Assembly: GCF_000372065.1 (NCBI RefSeq)
Contig: NZ_AQVB01000003.1
Location: 196-64,195, forward strand
Origin: Oligella urethralis DSM 7531
GTDB taxonomy: Bacteria > Pseudomonadota > Gammaproteobacteria > Burkholderiales > Burkholderiaceae_B
Length of the DNA stretch: 64,000 nucleotides
Direction of reading: 5' to 3'
Position numbers and translations under genes: made by a program. This document shows, piece by piece, positions 20,775 to 31,010 of this stretch (position 1 is its first letter; every line of letters begins with the position of its first letter). The notes under the pieces were generated by a model, which was not told the origin of the DNA, did not search any database, and was given only the letters and a program-made list of their open reading frames with translations.

Positions 20775-21431
20775 TTACTTAGACGGGCACTTAGCAAAAC
20801 GTAGATAAGGCAGGACCTTATTGAGCTCACCAAATTTTGCTTCAGCTTGTGAATCATCAAGGCTTAAAGCCACAATCACATCCTCACCCGGCTGCCAGTC
20901 AGCAGGCGTAGCAAGGGCCACACCATCTGTCGCCTGAATAGCGTCTAAGGCACGTAAAATTTCGCTAAAGTTACGACCAACAGACATTGGGTAGGTTAAG
21001 CTTAAGCGAATCTTCTTATCAGGACCAATAATAAATACCGTACGTACGGTGGCACTATCTGCTGCCGTACGACCGTCAGGCAAATAAGCCTCAGCTGGCA
21101 GCATATCGTAAAGCTTTGCCACGTTTAGTGAGGTATCGTCAATAATCGGGAAGTTAGCAGGCACCTTGGCAAAGTGACTGATGTCATTTTTCCACTTCAC
21201 ATGCTCGTCAACACTATCCACCGACACACCGATCACCTTGGTGTTACGCTTTTCAAACTCAGCCGCTAATCTTGCAACAGCACCGAATTCAGTCGTACAT
21301 ACCGGGGTAAAATCCTTAGGGTGAGAGAAAATAATTGCGTAGCTGTCACCAATCCAATCGTGGAACTTAATTTCGCCCTCGGTTGTATCAGCAGTAAAAT
21401 CTGGTGCGATATCGTTAATACGTAATGACAT
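20775..21431 (-). CDS. Peroxiredoxin, Prx6-like (1-Cys type)
   Basis: This thiol peroxidase reduces H2O2 and organic peroxides. From the start chosen here it has 218 residues. The peroxidatic motif is PKDFTPVCTTEF with Cys45; the C-terminal Prx6-like extension has LTYPMSVGRNFSEILRALDA. The ATG at 21431 is preceded by AAGGAG at good spacing, which decides the start over an upstream ATG at 21461. A second cysteine lies four residues from the C-terminus (Cys215), unusual for a 1-Cys enzyme. The gene stands alone between a terminator and a divergent transporter gene. Confidence 0.92.
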   Translation of the reverse strand: MSLRINDIAPDFTADTTEGEIKFHDWIGDSYAIIFSHPKDFTPVCTTEFGAVARLAAEFEKRNTKVIGVSVDSVDEHVKWKNDISHFAKVPANFPIIDDTSLNVAKLYDMLPAEAYLPDGRTAADSATVRTVFIIGPDKKIRLSLTYPMSVGRNFSEILRALDAIQATDGVALATPADWQPGEDVIVALSLDDSQAEAKFGELNKVLPYLRFAKCPSK

Positions 21432-21663
21432 AAACACTCCTTCGTCTGGTAGATAATTCAATACAGCTTAAATAACATAACACATCAAGCCGTAAATAAT
21501 TAGAATCGCCGATAACTCTGATAGACTTAATCAGCGAAGCGATAATTAAGATACTAACATAGTCACTCATTATCGCTAAATAAAAATATCTACCATTTAT
21601 ATAACGCATAGCTATTACTGATATCTATATACTTTTGCTTTGTTATAACCTGGATTTATATCA

Positions 21664-22620
21664 ATGATCACGATTCTCAACATTACCCTGCCGCTTTTTC
21701 TACTGATCGGCGTAGGTTACGGTGCGGTTAAGTTAGGCTTTTTAAGCTTGGAAAATAATAAGGGGCTAGGCAGTTTTGTACTTAACTTTGCCTATCCTGC
21801 CTTGGTGTTTAATGCCATTTCTACCCTAGATATTAGCAGCGCCTTTTTATTTGACTATGTGTTTGTCTATGGTGGTATCACCATCTGCCTATACTGGGCC
21901 GGACTACTCATCAGTCTCAAAGTACTGGGTCGCACGGCGGTACAAGCTGCGCTCAATGGCTTAGGGCTCATCTTTTGTAATACCGCTTTTTTAGGCTATC
22001 CGGTATTAGCGCAGGTCATCGGCTTAGAACAAGCCGCTATTTTTCTCAGCATGAACCTGCTTTTTGAAAATTTGTTGGGCGTACTACCCACCATTTTGCT
22101 CTGCGAACTATCGTCTGGTAAAAAGAAAAACCTCTTTAAATTATTTCTCACCGCACTTAGAAAAATCGTCAGCAGTCCACCCATTGTTGCCATTCTAAGT
22201 GGGATCATTTTCTCCCTCCTAGGTCTGGGCGTGGTGGAACCCGTCAGAAAAACACTTACGATGCTGAGTATTGCGGCAGCGCCTGTCGCACTTTTTGCCA
22301 TTGGTGCCAATCTTAACGCCATTCGTTTCCGCTCCAGTATCAAAGCGGCGATTCCAATTTGCCTGGGCAAATTAGTGCTTTTCCCAGCGCTTATTTTTGC
22401 TGGCTTTACGCTTTATGGCGTCACCGATCATATCACCGTGATGTCAGGCGTATTGCTGGCCTCCGCGCCCGCTGCTACGCTCTATGCACTGATTGGGATG
22501 CAATACGGTGAGAGCCATACCTCGGGCCATTTGATCGTCATGACCTTTGCCTCATTCTTTAGCCTCAGTACGGTCTTAGTGCTGTGGAATTACTTCTACG
22601 GTTTCCCTAATGCACTCTAG
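21664..22620 (+). CDS. AEC-family transporter (auxin efflux carrier / malonate permease-like)
   Basis: The 318-residue integral membrane protein has about ten hydrophobic segments and a cytoplasmic loop near residue 155-165 (SSGKKKNLFK). The family-typical half-site pattern includes FCNTAFLGYPV near 105-115 and LASAPAATLYAL in the second half. AEC proteins export or import small organic anions; substrate cannot be told from sequence. It is monocistronic, followed by the groE promoter. Confidence 0.85.
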   Translation: MITILNITLPLFLLIGVGYGAVKLGFLSLENNKGLGSFVLNFAYPALVFNAISTLDISSAFLFDYVFVYGGITICLYWAGLLISLKVLGRTAVQAALNGLGLIFCNTAFLGYPVLAQVIGLEQAAIFLSMNLLFENLLGVLPTILLCELSSGKKKNLFKLFLTALRKIVSSPPIVAILSGIIFSLLGLGVVEPVRKTLTMLSIAAAPVALFAIGANLNAIRFRSSIKAAIPICLGKLVLFPALIFAGFTLYGVTDHITVMSGVLLASAPAATLYALIGMQYGESHTSGHLIVMTFASFFSLSTVLVLWNYFYGFPNAL

Positions 22621-22671
22621 TAGGCTCAGGCGTCCGTTCCTGGCTAAATTGTAACAAAAGGTTAACCCAGC

Positions 22672-22700
22672 CTTGAAAGAACAAAATTCGCCCATATAAT
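22672..22700 (+). promoter_or_regulatory. Heat-shock (sigma-32-like) / sigma-70 promoter of groESL
   Basis: CTTGAAA (22672-22678) is followed after 12 bp by CCCATAT (22691-22697), close to the RpoH consensus. The same stretch contains TTGAAA and TATAAT (22695-22700) at 16-bp spacing, so a housekeeping holoenzyme could also use it. Confidence 0.75.
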
Positions 22701-22726
22701 TAGCACTCATTGGGGCAGAGTGCTAA
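22700..22726 (+). promoter_or_regulatory. CIRCE operator (HrcA binding site)
   Basis: A perfect CIRCE inverted repeat, TTAGCACTC - N9 - GAGTGCTAA, immediately follows and partly overlaps the -10 box of the groESL promoter. CIRCE is the target of the HrcA heat-shock repressor. hrcA itself is not in the window. Confidence 0.95.
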
Positions 22727-22785
22727 AACTCTCCCGTTTTCATGAGTTTTATAATTAGTTATTTAAATTCTTTAAGGAGTTTCAC

Positions 22786-23073
22786 ATGGCATTACGTCCT
22801 TTACAAGACCGCGTAATCATCAAGCGTTTAGATAATGAGCGCACTACAGCCTCAGGTATTGTGATCCCTGAAACTGCCGCTGAAAAGCCTGATCAAGGTG
22901 AAGTGATTGCAGTTGGTGCTGGTAAAAAAGCTGATAACGGCTCCATTATCCCGATGGAAGTAAAAGTTGGCGATAAAGTACTTTTCAGCAAGTACACCGG
23001 TCAAACAGTGAAAGTTGATGGTGAAGATTTATTAGTCGTTCAAGAATCCGATATCTTGGCAATTATTGACTAA
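22786..23073 (+). CDS. groES: Co-chaperonin GroES
   Basis: GroES is the heptameric lid of the GroEL folding chamber. The 95-residue product has canonical features: [16 protein letters not shown] at the start, a mobile loop about residues 17-33, and a [11 protein letters not shown] segment. An AAGGAG ribosome site lies 6 nt before the ATG. groEL follows after 108 bp. Confidence 0.98.
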   Translation: MALRPLQDRVIIKRLDNERTTASGIVIPETAAEKPDQGEVIAVGAGKKADNGSIIPMEVKVGDKVLFSKYTGQTVKVDGEDLLVVQESDILAIID

Positions 23074-23106
23074 TCACCGACGACAGATACTCTGACGCTG
23101 GGTTAA

Positions 23107-24828
<1,722 letters not shown>

Positions 24829-24865
24829 GCTAGCCACTATCACACAGCATCGCTGCTTATAGCAT

Positions 24866-24905
24866 AAAACGGCGCCTCAATCTACGAGGTGCCGTTTTTT
24901 ATTTT
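24866..24905 (+). terminator. Intrinsic terminator of groESL
   Basis: Stem AAAACGGCGCCTC / GAGGTGCCGTTTT (one G-T wobble) with a 7-nt loop, then a long T-rich tract. It lies 38 bp after the groEL stop. Confidence 0.9.
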
Positions 24906-25005
24906 TTATTTTTATTTTGCGCCTATCGCAAGCGTTAAAGAGCGGTTAGCCCTACAATAGGGGCAGCTGATTTGATTTAATGACTGCTCTTCTCTAATTG
25001 ATTGT

Positions 25006-25851
25006 ATGTATAAGTTTACTGATAAATTACAAAACGCTTGGGATAAACAAAACTCTTTACTGGTCGTAGGCTTAGATCCAGATCAGCAACGCATGCCAGA
25101 GTCCATTTTACAAAGCAAGACCCCCATCTTTGACTTTTGTAAGGGCATTATCGATGCGACCGCTCCATATGCCTGCGCCTTTAAACCGCAAATTGCCTAT
25201 TTTGCCTCGCAGGGTGCAGAGATGGCCTTAACTCAGCTATGTCACTACATCAGCACCACCTACCCGGATCTGCCCATTCTCTTAGATTCCAAACGTGGTG
25301 ATATCGGTACCACCGCTGATCATTACGCCAAGGAGGCGTTTGAGCGCTATCGCGCTGATGCGATTACGGTCAACCCCTACTTAGGCTTCGATTCAATTGA
25401 GCCCTATTTAGCATGGGAAGATAAGGGGGTGATTATTCTATGTCGTACATCCAATCAAGGTGGCTCGGATTTCCAGTTTTTTGAATCAGCAGACGGCACC
25501 CCGCTTTATCTTGAAGTGGCTAAAACGGTTGCTGACAAATGGAATTATTCTGGTCAGTGTGCGCTGGTGGTGGGCGCCACCTTCCCTGAGGAAATTGCCA
25601 AGGTACGTCAAGTGGTCGGCGATGAGATGCCACTCTTAGTGCCAGGTATTGGTGCTCAGGGTGGTGATATTGAAGCCACGGTGATGGCGGGCGCCAACAA
25701 TAAGGGTCAAGGGCTACTAATCAACTCCGCCCGTGCAATTCTCTATGCTAGCTCAGATATTGATTGGCAAGAAGCGGCAGCAGCAGAAGCAAAGGCCACA
25801 CGTGATGCGATTAATGCCGCCCGCGAGCAGTTTTTAGCGCAACAAGACTAA
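25006..25851 (+). CDS. pyrF: Orotidine 5'-phosphate decarboxylase (type 2)
   Basis: Last step of de novo UMP synthesis. The 281-residue length and motifs fit the longer type-2 subfamily: LVVGLDPD near residue 20, [17 protein letters not shown] with the catalytic Lys/Asp set, and C-terminal [11 protein letters not shown]. Monocistronic by position; it converges on pncC. Confidence 0.95.
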   Translation: MYKFTDKLQNAWDKQNSLLVVGLDPDQQRMPESILQSKTPIFDFCKGIIDATAPYACAFKPQIAYFASQGAEMALTQLCHYISTTYPDLPILLDSKRGDIGTTADHYAKEAFERYRADAITVNPYLGFDSIEPYLAWEDKGVIILCRTSNQGGSDFQFFESADGTPLYLEVAKTVADKWNYSGQCALVVGATFPEEIAKVRQVVGDEMPLLVPGIGAQGGDIEATVMAGANNKGQGLLINSARAILYASSDIDWQEAAAAEAKATRDAINAAREQFLAQQD

Positions 25852-25866
25852 AACCGATAGCGCGTC

Positions 25867-25900
25867 AAGCCGTCAGCCATTAACTGGCGCTAGACGGCTT
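25867..25900. terminator. Possible shared hairpin terminator between pyrF and pncC
   Basis: AAGCCGTC-A-GCCA-TTAAC-TGGC-GCTA-GACGGCTT forms a stable stem between convergent genes. There is no clear T-tract on either strand, and it overlaps the pncC 3' end. Confidence 0.4.
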
Positions 25901-26401
25901 AAGTACATTAATCAACTGATCAATAATAAAATAGCAACTTTGTAAGCGCACCTCAGTACGATCACCCTCAAAATAACGGGTATAAGGCAGGGTCACAATG
26001 CCCTCACTCGTGCGCTTAGCCAACGCAAAGCACACCATCCCCACGGGCTTCGCCTCGGTCCCCCCACCCGGTCCAGCAACCCCAGTCACACTCACCGCAA
26101 GGGCGGAAGTGGGTACATTAAATAAGACGCCTTCAGCCATTTGTATTGCCACTTCTTCACTCACAGCGCCATGCTTTTCAAGGGTATTAGCAGCCACATC
26201 TAACATCGCCATTTTTGCGTCATTACTATAGGTCACAAAACCACGATCAAACCACTGGCTTGAACCTGGGGTCATGGTAATAATGCCACTGAGCAGACCG
26301 CCGGTACACGACTCCGCAGTACTTAATAAAACGCCATGATGCTGCAAATACTCACCTAAACGCGCAGACTGCTCGGCAAACTCATAAAATACATCCTTCA
26401 T
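25880..26401 (-). CDS. pncC: Nicotinamide-nucleotide amidohydrolase, CinA C-terminal domain
   Basis: PncC deamidates NMN to nicotinate mononucleotide in pyridine nucleotide salvage. The 173-residue protein consists only of the CinA C-terminal domain, with the active-site segment STAESCTGGLLSGIIT (about 28-43) and VSVTGVAGPGGG near 105. Its ATG overlaps the pgpA stop by one base (TAATG), showing translational coupling at the end of the rib-nusB-thiL-pgpA operon. Confidence 0.92.
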   Translation of the reverse strand: MKDVFYEFAEQSARLGEYLQHHGVLLSTAESCTGGLLSGIITMTPGSSQWFDRGFVTYSNDAKMAMLDVAANTLEKHGAVSEEVAIQMAEGVLFNVPTSALAVSVTGVAGPGGGTEAKPVGMVCFALAKRTSEGIVTLPYTRYFEGDRTEVRLQSCYFIIDQLINVLKPSSAS

Positions 26402-26937
26402 TAGCCTATTATCACTCCCATCAAACGGACTATCACCGCCACAGAAAACAGCACATAGAGGGAAGCGACGATATCATCCCACATGACGCCGAAACCATTT
26501 TGTAAACGCTCATCAAAGTACTTAATTGGCCAAGGTTTTAATATATCAAACACCCTAAATAGTACGAAATAAATCAAATACCATGAAGGTGAGTCGGCAA
26601 TGGGTGTGGTGATAAAAAGCACCAACCAAAAAGCCACCCATTCATCCCACACAATCCCGCTATGGTCGACCACACCCAATTCAGCGCAAACCTTTTGAGT
26701 GCAGTAAATACCATATAAAAAGCAAAGTAATAAAAAGCCACCCATCAGCCAATCATTACTCAATACATGGGATAAAGGTAACCATAAAAATAAAGCTAAT
26801 ACCGTGCCCCACGTCCCCGGTGCAGGTCGAATCAATCCAGAACCAAAGCCAAAGGCTAAAAAACGGTGTGGACTCTTAAAGATCCAAGAAAGACTCGGCT
26901 GAATTGCCTTATCTGGCGAAATACTTTGATCGTTCAT
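26401..26937 (-). CDS. pgpA: Phosphatidylglycerophosphatase A
   Basis: This membrane phosphatase makes phosphatidylglycerol from PGP. The 178-residue product contains the family signatures IRPAPGTWGT (near 37-46), VWDEWVAFW and DDIVASLYVL, with several hydrophobic segments. It follows thiL after 11 bp, a common order in proteobacteria. Confidence 0.94.
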   Translation of the reverse strand: MNDQSISPDKAIQPSLSWIFKSPHRFLAFGFGSGLIRPAPGTWGTVLALFLWLPLSHVLSNDWLMGGFLLLCFLYGIYCTQKVCAELGVVDHSGIVWDEWVAFWLVLFITTPIADSPSWYLIYFVLFRVFDILKPWPIKYFDERLQNGFGVMWDDIVASLYVLFSVAVIVRLMGVIIG

Positions 26938-26948
26938 AAAAAATTAGG

Positions 26949-27929
26949 TTATGGAAAGTGATTAAAGCCCTGAGGCAAATTTTCTACCACTTGCCCTGCC
27001 GCGTCAAGCAATATCAACTCCCTCGCTGCAGTAATTTGTCCTATTCGCTGCACTGCGGTACCAGCTTGCAAAGCACATTGCTCAATCTGCTTGCGATAAT
27101 CGGGCGCAGCGCTAAAGCATAGCTGATACTCATCGCCCCCAGCCAACACAGCCTCCAGAGCATGCTTTGCCTCTACCGCCTGCAAGGCTGGATGCATCGG
27201 CAACTGTTCAGCATAGACAATGGCCCCAAGCTGAGAGGCTGTCAATAGATGTGATAAATCCTGCAATACACCATCAGAAATATCGATCATGGCATGCACA
27301 TAAGGCCTTAATAATTGGCCTAAGTGGACTTGTGGCTCTGGCTGCTCTAAACGCAGCCGCGTGGCAGCCAGCAGTGCCAGCTCCTGCTCGCTAAGACTTG
27401 CTTGCTGCTGCTTTAATAATAGCCCTAGGGCGATGTTAGGCGAGCCCAAGTCGCCACTCACCCAGAGATCATCACCGATCTGGGCATTGGCGCGTAAAGG
27501 TAAGGGTTGCTGCGCCAAGCCAAGCGCTGTCACACTGATAAATATGCCGGCGTCACTACGGGTGGTATCACCGCCCACTAAAGCGCAATCATAACGCTCG
27601 GCAAGACGGTTAAAACCTCGGCTAAAGGCCTCTAACCACGCCTCATCTGCCCGCGGCAAGGCCAAGCCTAATAGACAAGCAATGGGCTTAGCAGCCATGG
27701 CAGCAATATCGGAAAGATTAACCGCTAGGGCTTTGTGACCCAATAAAAAAGGGTCTACATCTGAAAAAAAATGTCTACCCTCAATTAACACATCCTTGCA
27801 GATAACCAGTTCGCCCTGCGGTGGCTGCAACGCCGCACAATCATCGCCAACACCCACATAGGAGGCACTCTTCGCGATCGAGGCCGTGCTATGGCTAAAG
27901 TATTGGCGAATTAAGGCGAACTCATCCAC
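26949..27929 (-). CDS. thiL: Thiamine-monophosphate kinase
   Basis: ThiL phosphorylates thiamine phosphate to the active pyrophosphate. The 326-residue protein has GVGDDCAAL near residue 26, an LVGGDTTRSDAGIFISVTALG segment, DISDGVLQDL and GGDEYQLCF. The start is GTG, whose G is also the last base of the nusB stop (TAGTG), so translation is coupled. No nearer ATG would keep the conserved N-terminus. Confidence 0.95.
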   Translation of the reverse strand: MDEFALIRQYFSHSTASIAKSASYVGVGDDCAALQPPQGELVICKDVLIEGRHFFSDVDPFLLGHKALAVNLSDIAAMAAKPIACLLGLALPRADEAWLEAFSRGFNRLAERYDCALVGGDTTRSDAGIFISVTALGLAQQPLPLRANAQIGDDLWVSGDLGSPNIALGLLLKQQQASLSEQELALLAATRLRLEQPEPQVHLGQLLRPYVHAMIDISDGVLQDLSHLLTASQLGAIVYAEQLPMHPALQAVEAKHALEAVLAGGDEYQLCFSAAPDYRKQIEQCALQAGTAVQRIGQITAARELILLDAAGQVVENLPQGFNHFP

Positions 27930-28372
27930 TAGCGACCGCCCTCTACCTCAACCGCACGCAACACCGCTGCTAATTTGTCTAGCACCCCGTTAACGAACTT
28001 AAAGCCGTCAGTGCCGCCAAACTCCTTGGTCATCTCTACCGCTTCATTAATCACGACGCGGTATGGCACATCCAAGCAATTCTTAAACTCATAAGTGGCA
28101 ATCATTAACACACTATACTCAATCGGCGAGAGATCCTTGAGCGGGCGATCTAGATACGGTTCAATATCCGCCTGCAAGGCACTGTGCTCTTGCACGACAC
28201 CATGCAATAAGCGCTCGAGTAATTCCTGATCGGCCTTTTCATAGCCCTCTAGATCTCTAAGATTGGCCTCAATAAGACCAATCTCAGCACCATCGCCAGC
28301 AATAAAATAACCGTACAAGCCCTGCAAGGCTAACTCTCGCGCACGACGCCGTGCGCTTTTTTTAATACTCAA
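27929..28372 (-). CDS. nusB: Transcription antitermination factor NusB
   Basis: NusB binds boxA with NusE during rRNA antitermination. The 147-residue all-helical protein starts with a basic segment (SARRRARELALQGLY) and has the conserved LDRPLKDLSPIEYSVLMIATYEF region (described here in part) and VINEAVEMTKEFGG. It follows ribH by 11 bp, the usual ribH-nusB pairing. Confidence 0.95.
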   Translation of the reverse strand: MSIKKSARRRARELALQGLYGYFIAGDGAEIGLIEANLRDLEGYEKADQELLERLLHGVVQEHSALQADIEPYLDRPLKDLSPIEYSVLMIATYEFKNCLDVPYRVVINEAVEMTKEFGGTDGFKFVNGVLDKLAAVLRAVEVEGGR

Positions 28373-28383
28373 CTTGATCCCTT

Positions 28384-28923
28384 CTACTTGTTATCGTCTT
28401 CGTCCGCCTCATCGTCGTCGAAGTCTTCATCCTCAAAATCATCCTCATCGTCGGCCTCTACCTCGGGCGCTAAATAACCGACAAGATTTGCCATTTCAAT
28501 CGCCACTACCGCACAATCGATACCCTTTTGCGCAGCACGCTCTTGAGCTTGCTCCTCATCTTCCGTGGTCAGAATGCCGTTAGCAATCGGAATACCCGTA
28601 TCTAAAGCCACCCGAGTAATGGCAGCAGCAGATTCATTACTAACCACCTCGAAGTGATAAGTCTCACCACGAATCACTGCACCTAAAGCAATTAAGGCAT
28701 CAAACTCGTCTGTTTGGGCCATCTCATGCAGCGCAAAACCGACTTCTAAGGCACCGGGCACCGTGACGACCATGATATTTTCCTCTTGCACCCCTAAATC
28801 ACCTAGCTCAGCCAAGCACGCTTCTAATTCCATATTGGTAATCGACTCGGTAAATCGAGCGCAAACAATACCAATGTGCAGATCCTCACCATTTAAATCA
28901 GGTGCTATTTTATAAGGTTTCAT
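28384..28923 (-). CDS. ribH: 6,7-dimethyl-8-ribityllumazine synthase with acidic C-terminal tail
   Basis: RibH joins the ribB product with the pyrimidine intermediate to form lumazine, the riboflavin precursor. Residues 13-150 are a typical subunit, with [11 protein letters not shown] (55-65) and the catalytic His90 in GETYHFEVV. The 179-residue product is longer than the usual 150-160. The last 26 residues (154-179) are extremely acidic, 19 of 26 being Asp or Glu, which is not part of the enzyme core. It lies between the ribB-type gene (44 bp) and nusB (11 bp). Confidence 0.95.
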   Translation of the reverse strand: MKPYKIAPDLNGEDLHIGIVCARFTESITNMELEACLAELGDLGVQEENIMVVTVPGALEVGFALHEMAQTDEFDALIALGAVIRGETYHFEVVSNESAAAITRVALDTGIPIANGILTTEDEEQAQERAAQKGIDCAVVAIEMANLVGYLAPEVEADDEDDFEDEDFDDDEADEDDNK

Positions 28924-28967
28924 ATAAAGTCCTTTATCGATAAATCATGCTTAAGCTCGATGAGCCG

Positions 28968-30158
28968 CTAGGCATCATGAGATTGCTCTTGATAAAAACC
29001 GGTTATGGTCAAACCGAAACCAGCCATACTTGGCATTTTAACTGGTGTCGCCATTAAACGCATTTGAGAAACATTCAAATCCTTTAAAATTTGTGCGCCC
29101 ACACCATAGGTACGTAAACTATAGCGATCATGCTTACGTCCTTTAGGCGCTTCTGGCACCGGCTCAGCCCCCCAAGTCGAGACCTGATTAGCCACCTCGG
29201 CACTGCTATGGCTTTGATCACAATTTAACATCACCATCACCCCGCTCTCGGCATCACTAATCGCCTTTAGGGAAGCCGCTACGCCCCAGCTGTGTGACTT
29301 ATCCTCACAATCAAGAATATCCAACATCGTCACCGGTTCATGCACTCGTACCAAGACCTCACGCTCAGGATGAATCTCACCATGCACTAAGGCAATATGG
29401 GTCGCACCGCTGGTTTTATCCTGATAAGAGACCGCTTGGAAGCTACCCCAAGGAGTCATCATCTGCTTGGAGCCCAGGCGTTTGATCATGGATTCATGCT
29501 CACTACGGTACTGAATCAAATCCTCAATAGTACCGATTTTGATGCCGAACTCCTTTGAAAACTCGATCAAATCCGGCAAACGCGCCATCTCCCCATCGGG
29601 TTTTAGAATCTCACAAATCACCGCTGCCGGCGTCAAGCCCGCCATCGCCGTCAGATCACAACCTGCCTCGGTATGACCAGCACGAATCAAGACACCACCC
29701 GGCACCGCCCGCACCGGGAAAATATGACCCGGCGACACCACATCCTCCGGCGTCGCATCCGGTGCTACCGCGGCCTTAATGGTGGTTGCTCGATCAGCGG
29801 CAGAAATTCCGGTGGTCACCCCCTCTGCGGCCTCAATGGAAATGGTAAAGTTTGTTTCAAAGCCACTCTGATTATTGCTTGTCATCAAACCTAAACCGAG
29901 CTGATCGCTACGCTCACCGGTTAGGGTCAAACAGACTAAACCACGAGCATGGGTGACCATAAAATTAATCGCTTCAGGGGTCACAAAATCCGCCGCCATC
30001 AGCAGATCGCCCTCGTTTTCGCGATCCTCTTCGTCAACCAGAATCACCATCCGCCCCTGACGTAACTCCTCAATAATCTCAGTGACAGAGGAGATAACGG
30101 AGGCACTTTCACCGCTTTCAACAAGGTCATTAGAAAGACTGTGTGCAGAACTCATCAT
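28968..30158 (-). CDS. ribB: 3,4-dihydroxy-2-butanone-4-phosphate synthase with degenerate GTP cyclohydrolase II domain (RibBX type)
   Basis: Residues about 22-225 form a complete RibB domain: [20 protein letters not shown], the HARGLVCLT motif, and [11 protein letters not shown] with [11 protein letters not shown]. The C-terminal half (about 228-396) resembles RibA but lacks its zinc site: the Cys-rich CLTGDVFGSLRCDCG-type stretch is replaced by a segment around [14 protein letters not shown]. The end ([21 protein letters not shown]) is RibA-like. This matches the RibBX variant reported from Proteobacteria; a separate ribA is expected elsewhere. No FMN riboswitch is visible upstream. Confidence 0.93.
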   Translation of the reverse strand: MMSSAHSLSNDLVESGESASVISSVTEIIEELRQGRMVILVDEEDRENEGDLLMAADFVTPEAINFMVTHARGLVCLTLTGERSDQLGLGLMTSNNQSGFETNFTISIEAAEGVTTGISAADRATTIKAAVAPDATPEDVVSPGHIFPVRAVPGGVLIRAGHTEAGCDLTAMAGLTPAAVICEILKPDGEMARLPDLIEFSKEFGIKIGTIEDLIQYRSEHESMIKRLGSKQMMTPWGSFQAVSYQDKTSGATHIALVHGEIHPEREVLVRVHEPVTMLDILDCEDKSHSWGVAASLKAISDAESGVMVMLNCDQSHSSAEVANQVSTWGAEPVPEAPKGRKHDRYSLRTYGVGAQILKDLNVSQMRLMATPVKMPSMAGFGLTITGFYQEQSHDA

Positions 30159-30359
30159 GTATCATTCCAACAATTAAAAAAGATATTGCTATTGTACCCC
30201 TTAGCGCATAGCGATAGAACTAAAGCGCATTTATTTTTAGGACTTGCAACGCCATCCAAGGCACGATAATCTGTCCGGCTAATTAAATTTAAATCCACCC
30301 TTACTACTCTTCATTTTTACTTCGATGTTCAACTTCATGCCTCGCTCAGCGGCACTGTT

Positions 30360-30380
30360 AATGTAAGAATAGTTTACATT
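30360..30380. promoter_or_regulatory. Inverted repeat, candidate MarR-type operator
   Basis: AATGTAA - N7 - TTACATT, perfect 7-bp arms, 135 bp upstream of the marR-family start. Size and symmetry fit a dimeric winged-helix regulator. Confidence 0.4.
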
Positions 30381-30397
30381 TAAGCTATCGCTATCCA

Positions 30398-30419
30398 ATG
30401 ATTTTTATGCAAAAATCAT
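30398..30419. promoter_or_regulatory. Perfect 9-bp-arm inverted repeat upstream of marR
   Basis: ATGATTTTT - ATGC - AAAAATCAT. Arms are perfect and AT-rich; the spacing makes either an operator or a weak hairpin possible. It lies 18 bp downstream of the first inverted repeat. Confidence 0.4.
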
Positions 30420-30514
30420 ATAAGACAATCTAGTTAGGCGTTACTGCCGCAGGCCAACATTTTTTACTGGCTTGTTGAGATATACAAAACAAAATCAGCC
30501 ATTAAGGAATCCCC

Positions 30515-31006
30515 ATGAACATTGATTTAGAGACTCGAATCAACGATTCAAGTAGCGATGATCTACGCTTAGTACTGAGACTCGCTGCCTTTAACAGCTT
30601 AATTCAAAATGAGCTACGTAATCGTTTGCGTCTACATTTCAATATGACCACACCGCGTTACGATTTACTGGCTCAACTCGCGAGTGAGCCTCAGGGTCTA
30701 AAAATGGGTGAACTATCAGAGCGTTTAATGGTAAGTAACGGTAACATTACCGCCATCAGTCTCCAGCTAGAAAAAGCAGGACTTATCAGCCGCAACACAA
30801 ATCGTCAAGACCGTCGTAGCACCTTTATTAAAATGACGACCAAAGGTAAAAAGGCCTTTGCCAAGATGGAAACCGCCTATAACCAATGGCTTAGTGAGTT
30901 GTTGGCACAACTACCTGAGAGCGCTAAAACTAGGCTTTACCAAAGCCTAGCCGAGGGTAAAGAAGCCGTGACCAAGGCTGTAGAAGAAAGCAAGGTAGAC
31001 GCTTAG
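30515..31006 (+). CDS. MarR-family transcriptional regulator
   Basis: A winged-helix dimeric regulator of 163 residues. The wHTH spans about residues 45-115: MTTPRYDLLAQLASEP, LSERLMVSNGNITAISLQLEKAG as helix-turn-helix, and the wing NRQDRRSTFIKMT with the family DxRS pattern. It is 4 bp upstream of the CYTH gene, suggesting co-transcription. Ligand and targets are unknown; two inverted repeats upstream suggest autoregulation. Confidence 0.88.
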   Translation: MNIDLETRINDSSSDDLRLVLRLAAFNSLIQNELRNRLRLHFNMTTPRYDLLAQLASEPQGLKMGELSERLMVSNGNITAISLQLEKAGLISRNTNRQDRRSTFIKMTTKGKKAFAKMETAYNQWLSELLAQLPESAKTRLYQSLAEGKEAVTKAVEESKVDA

Positions 31007-31010
31007 TCCT

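Larger units (their letters stand above)
30159..30514. other. Divergent regulatory region between ribB and marR
   Basis: This 356-bp gap lies between divergently read genes. It has two inverted repeats (30360-30380 and 30398-30419) listed separately. I see no FMN riboswitch sequence or small gene. Confidence 0.5.

Noticed and set aside
30159-30514. FMN riboswitch upstream of ribB
   Set aside because: I searched by eye for conserved RFN strings on the minus strand and found none.
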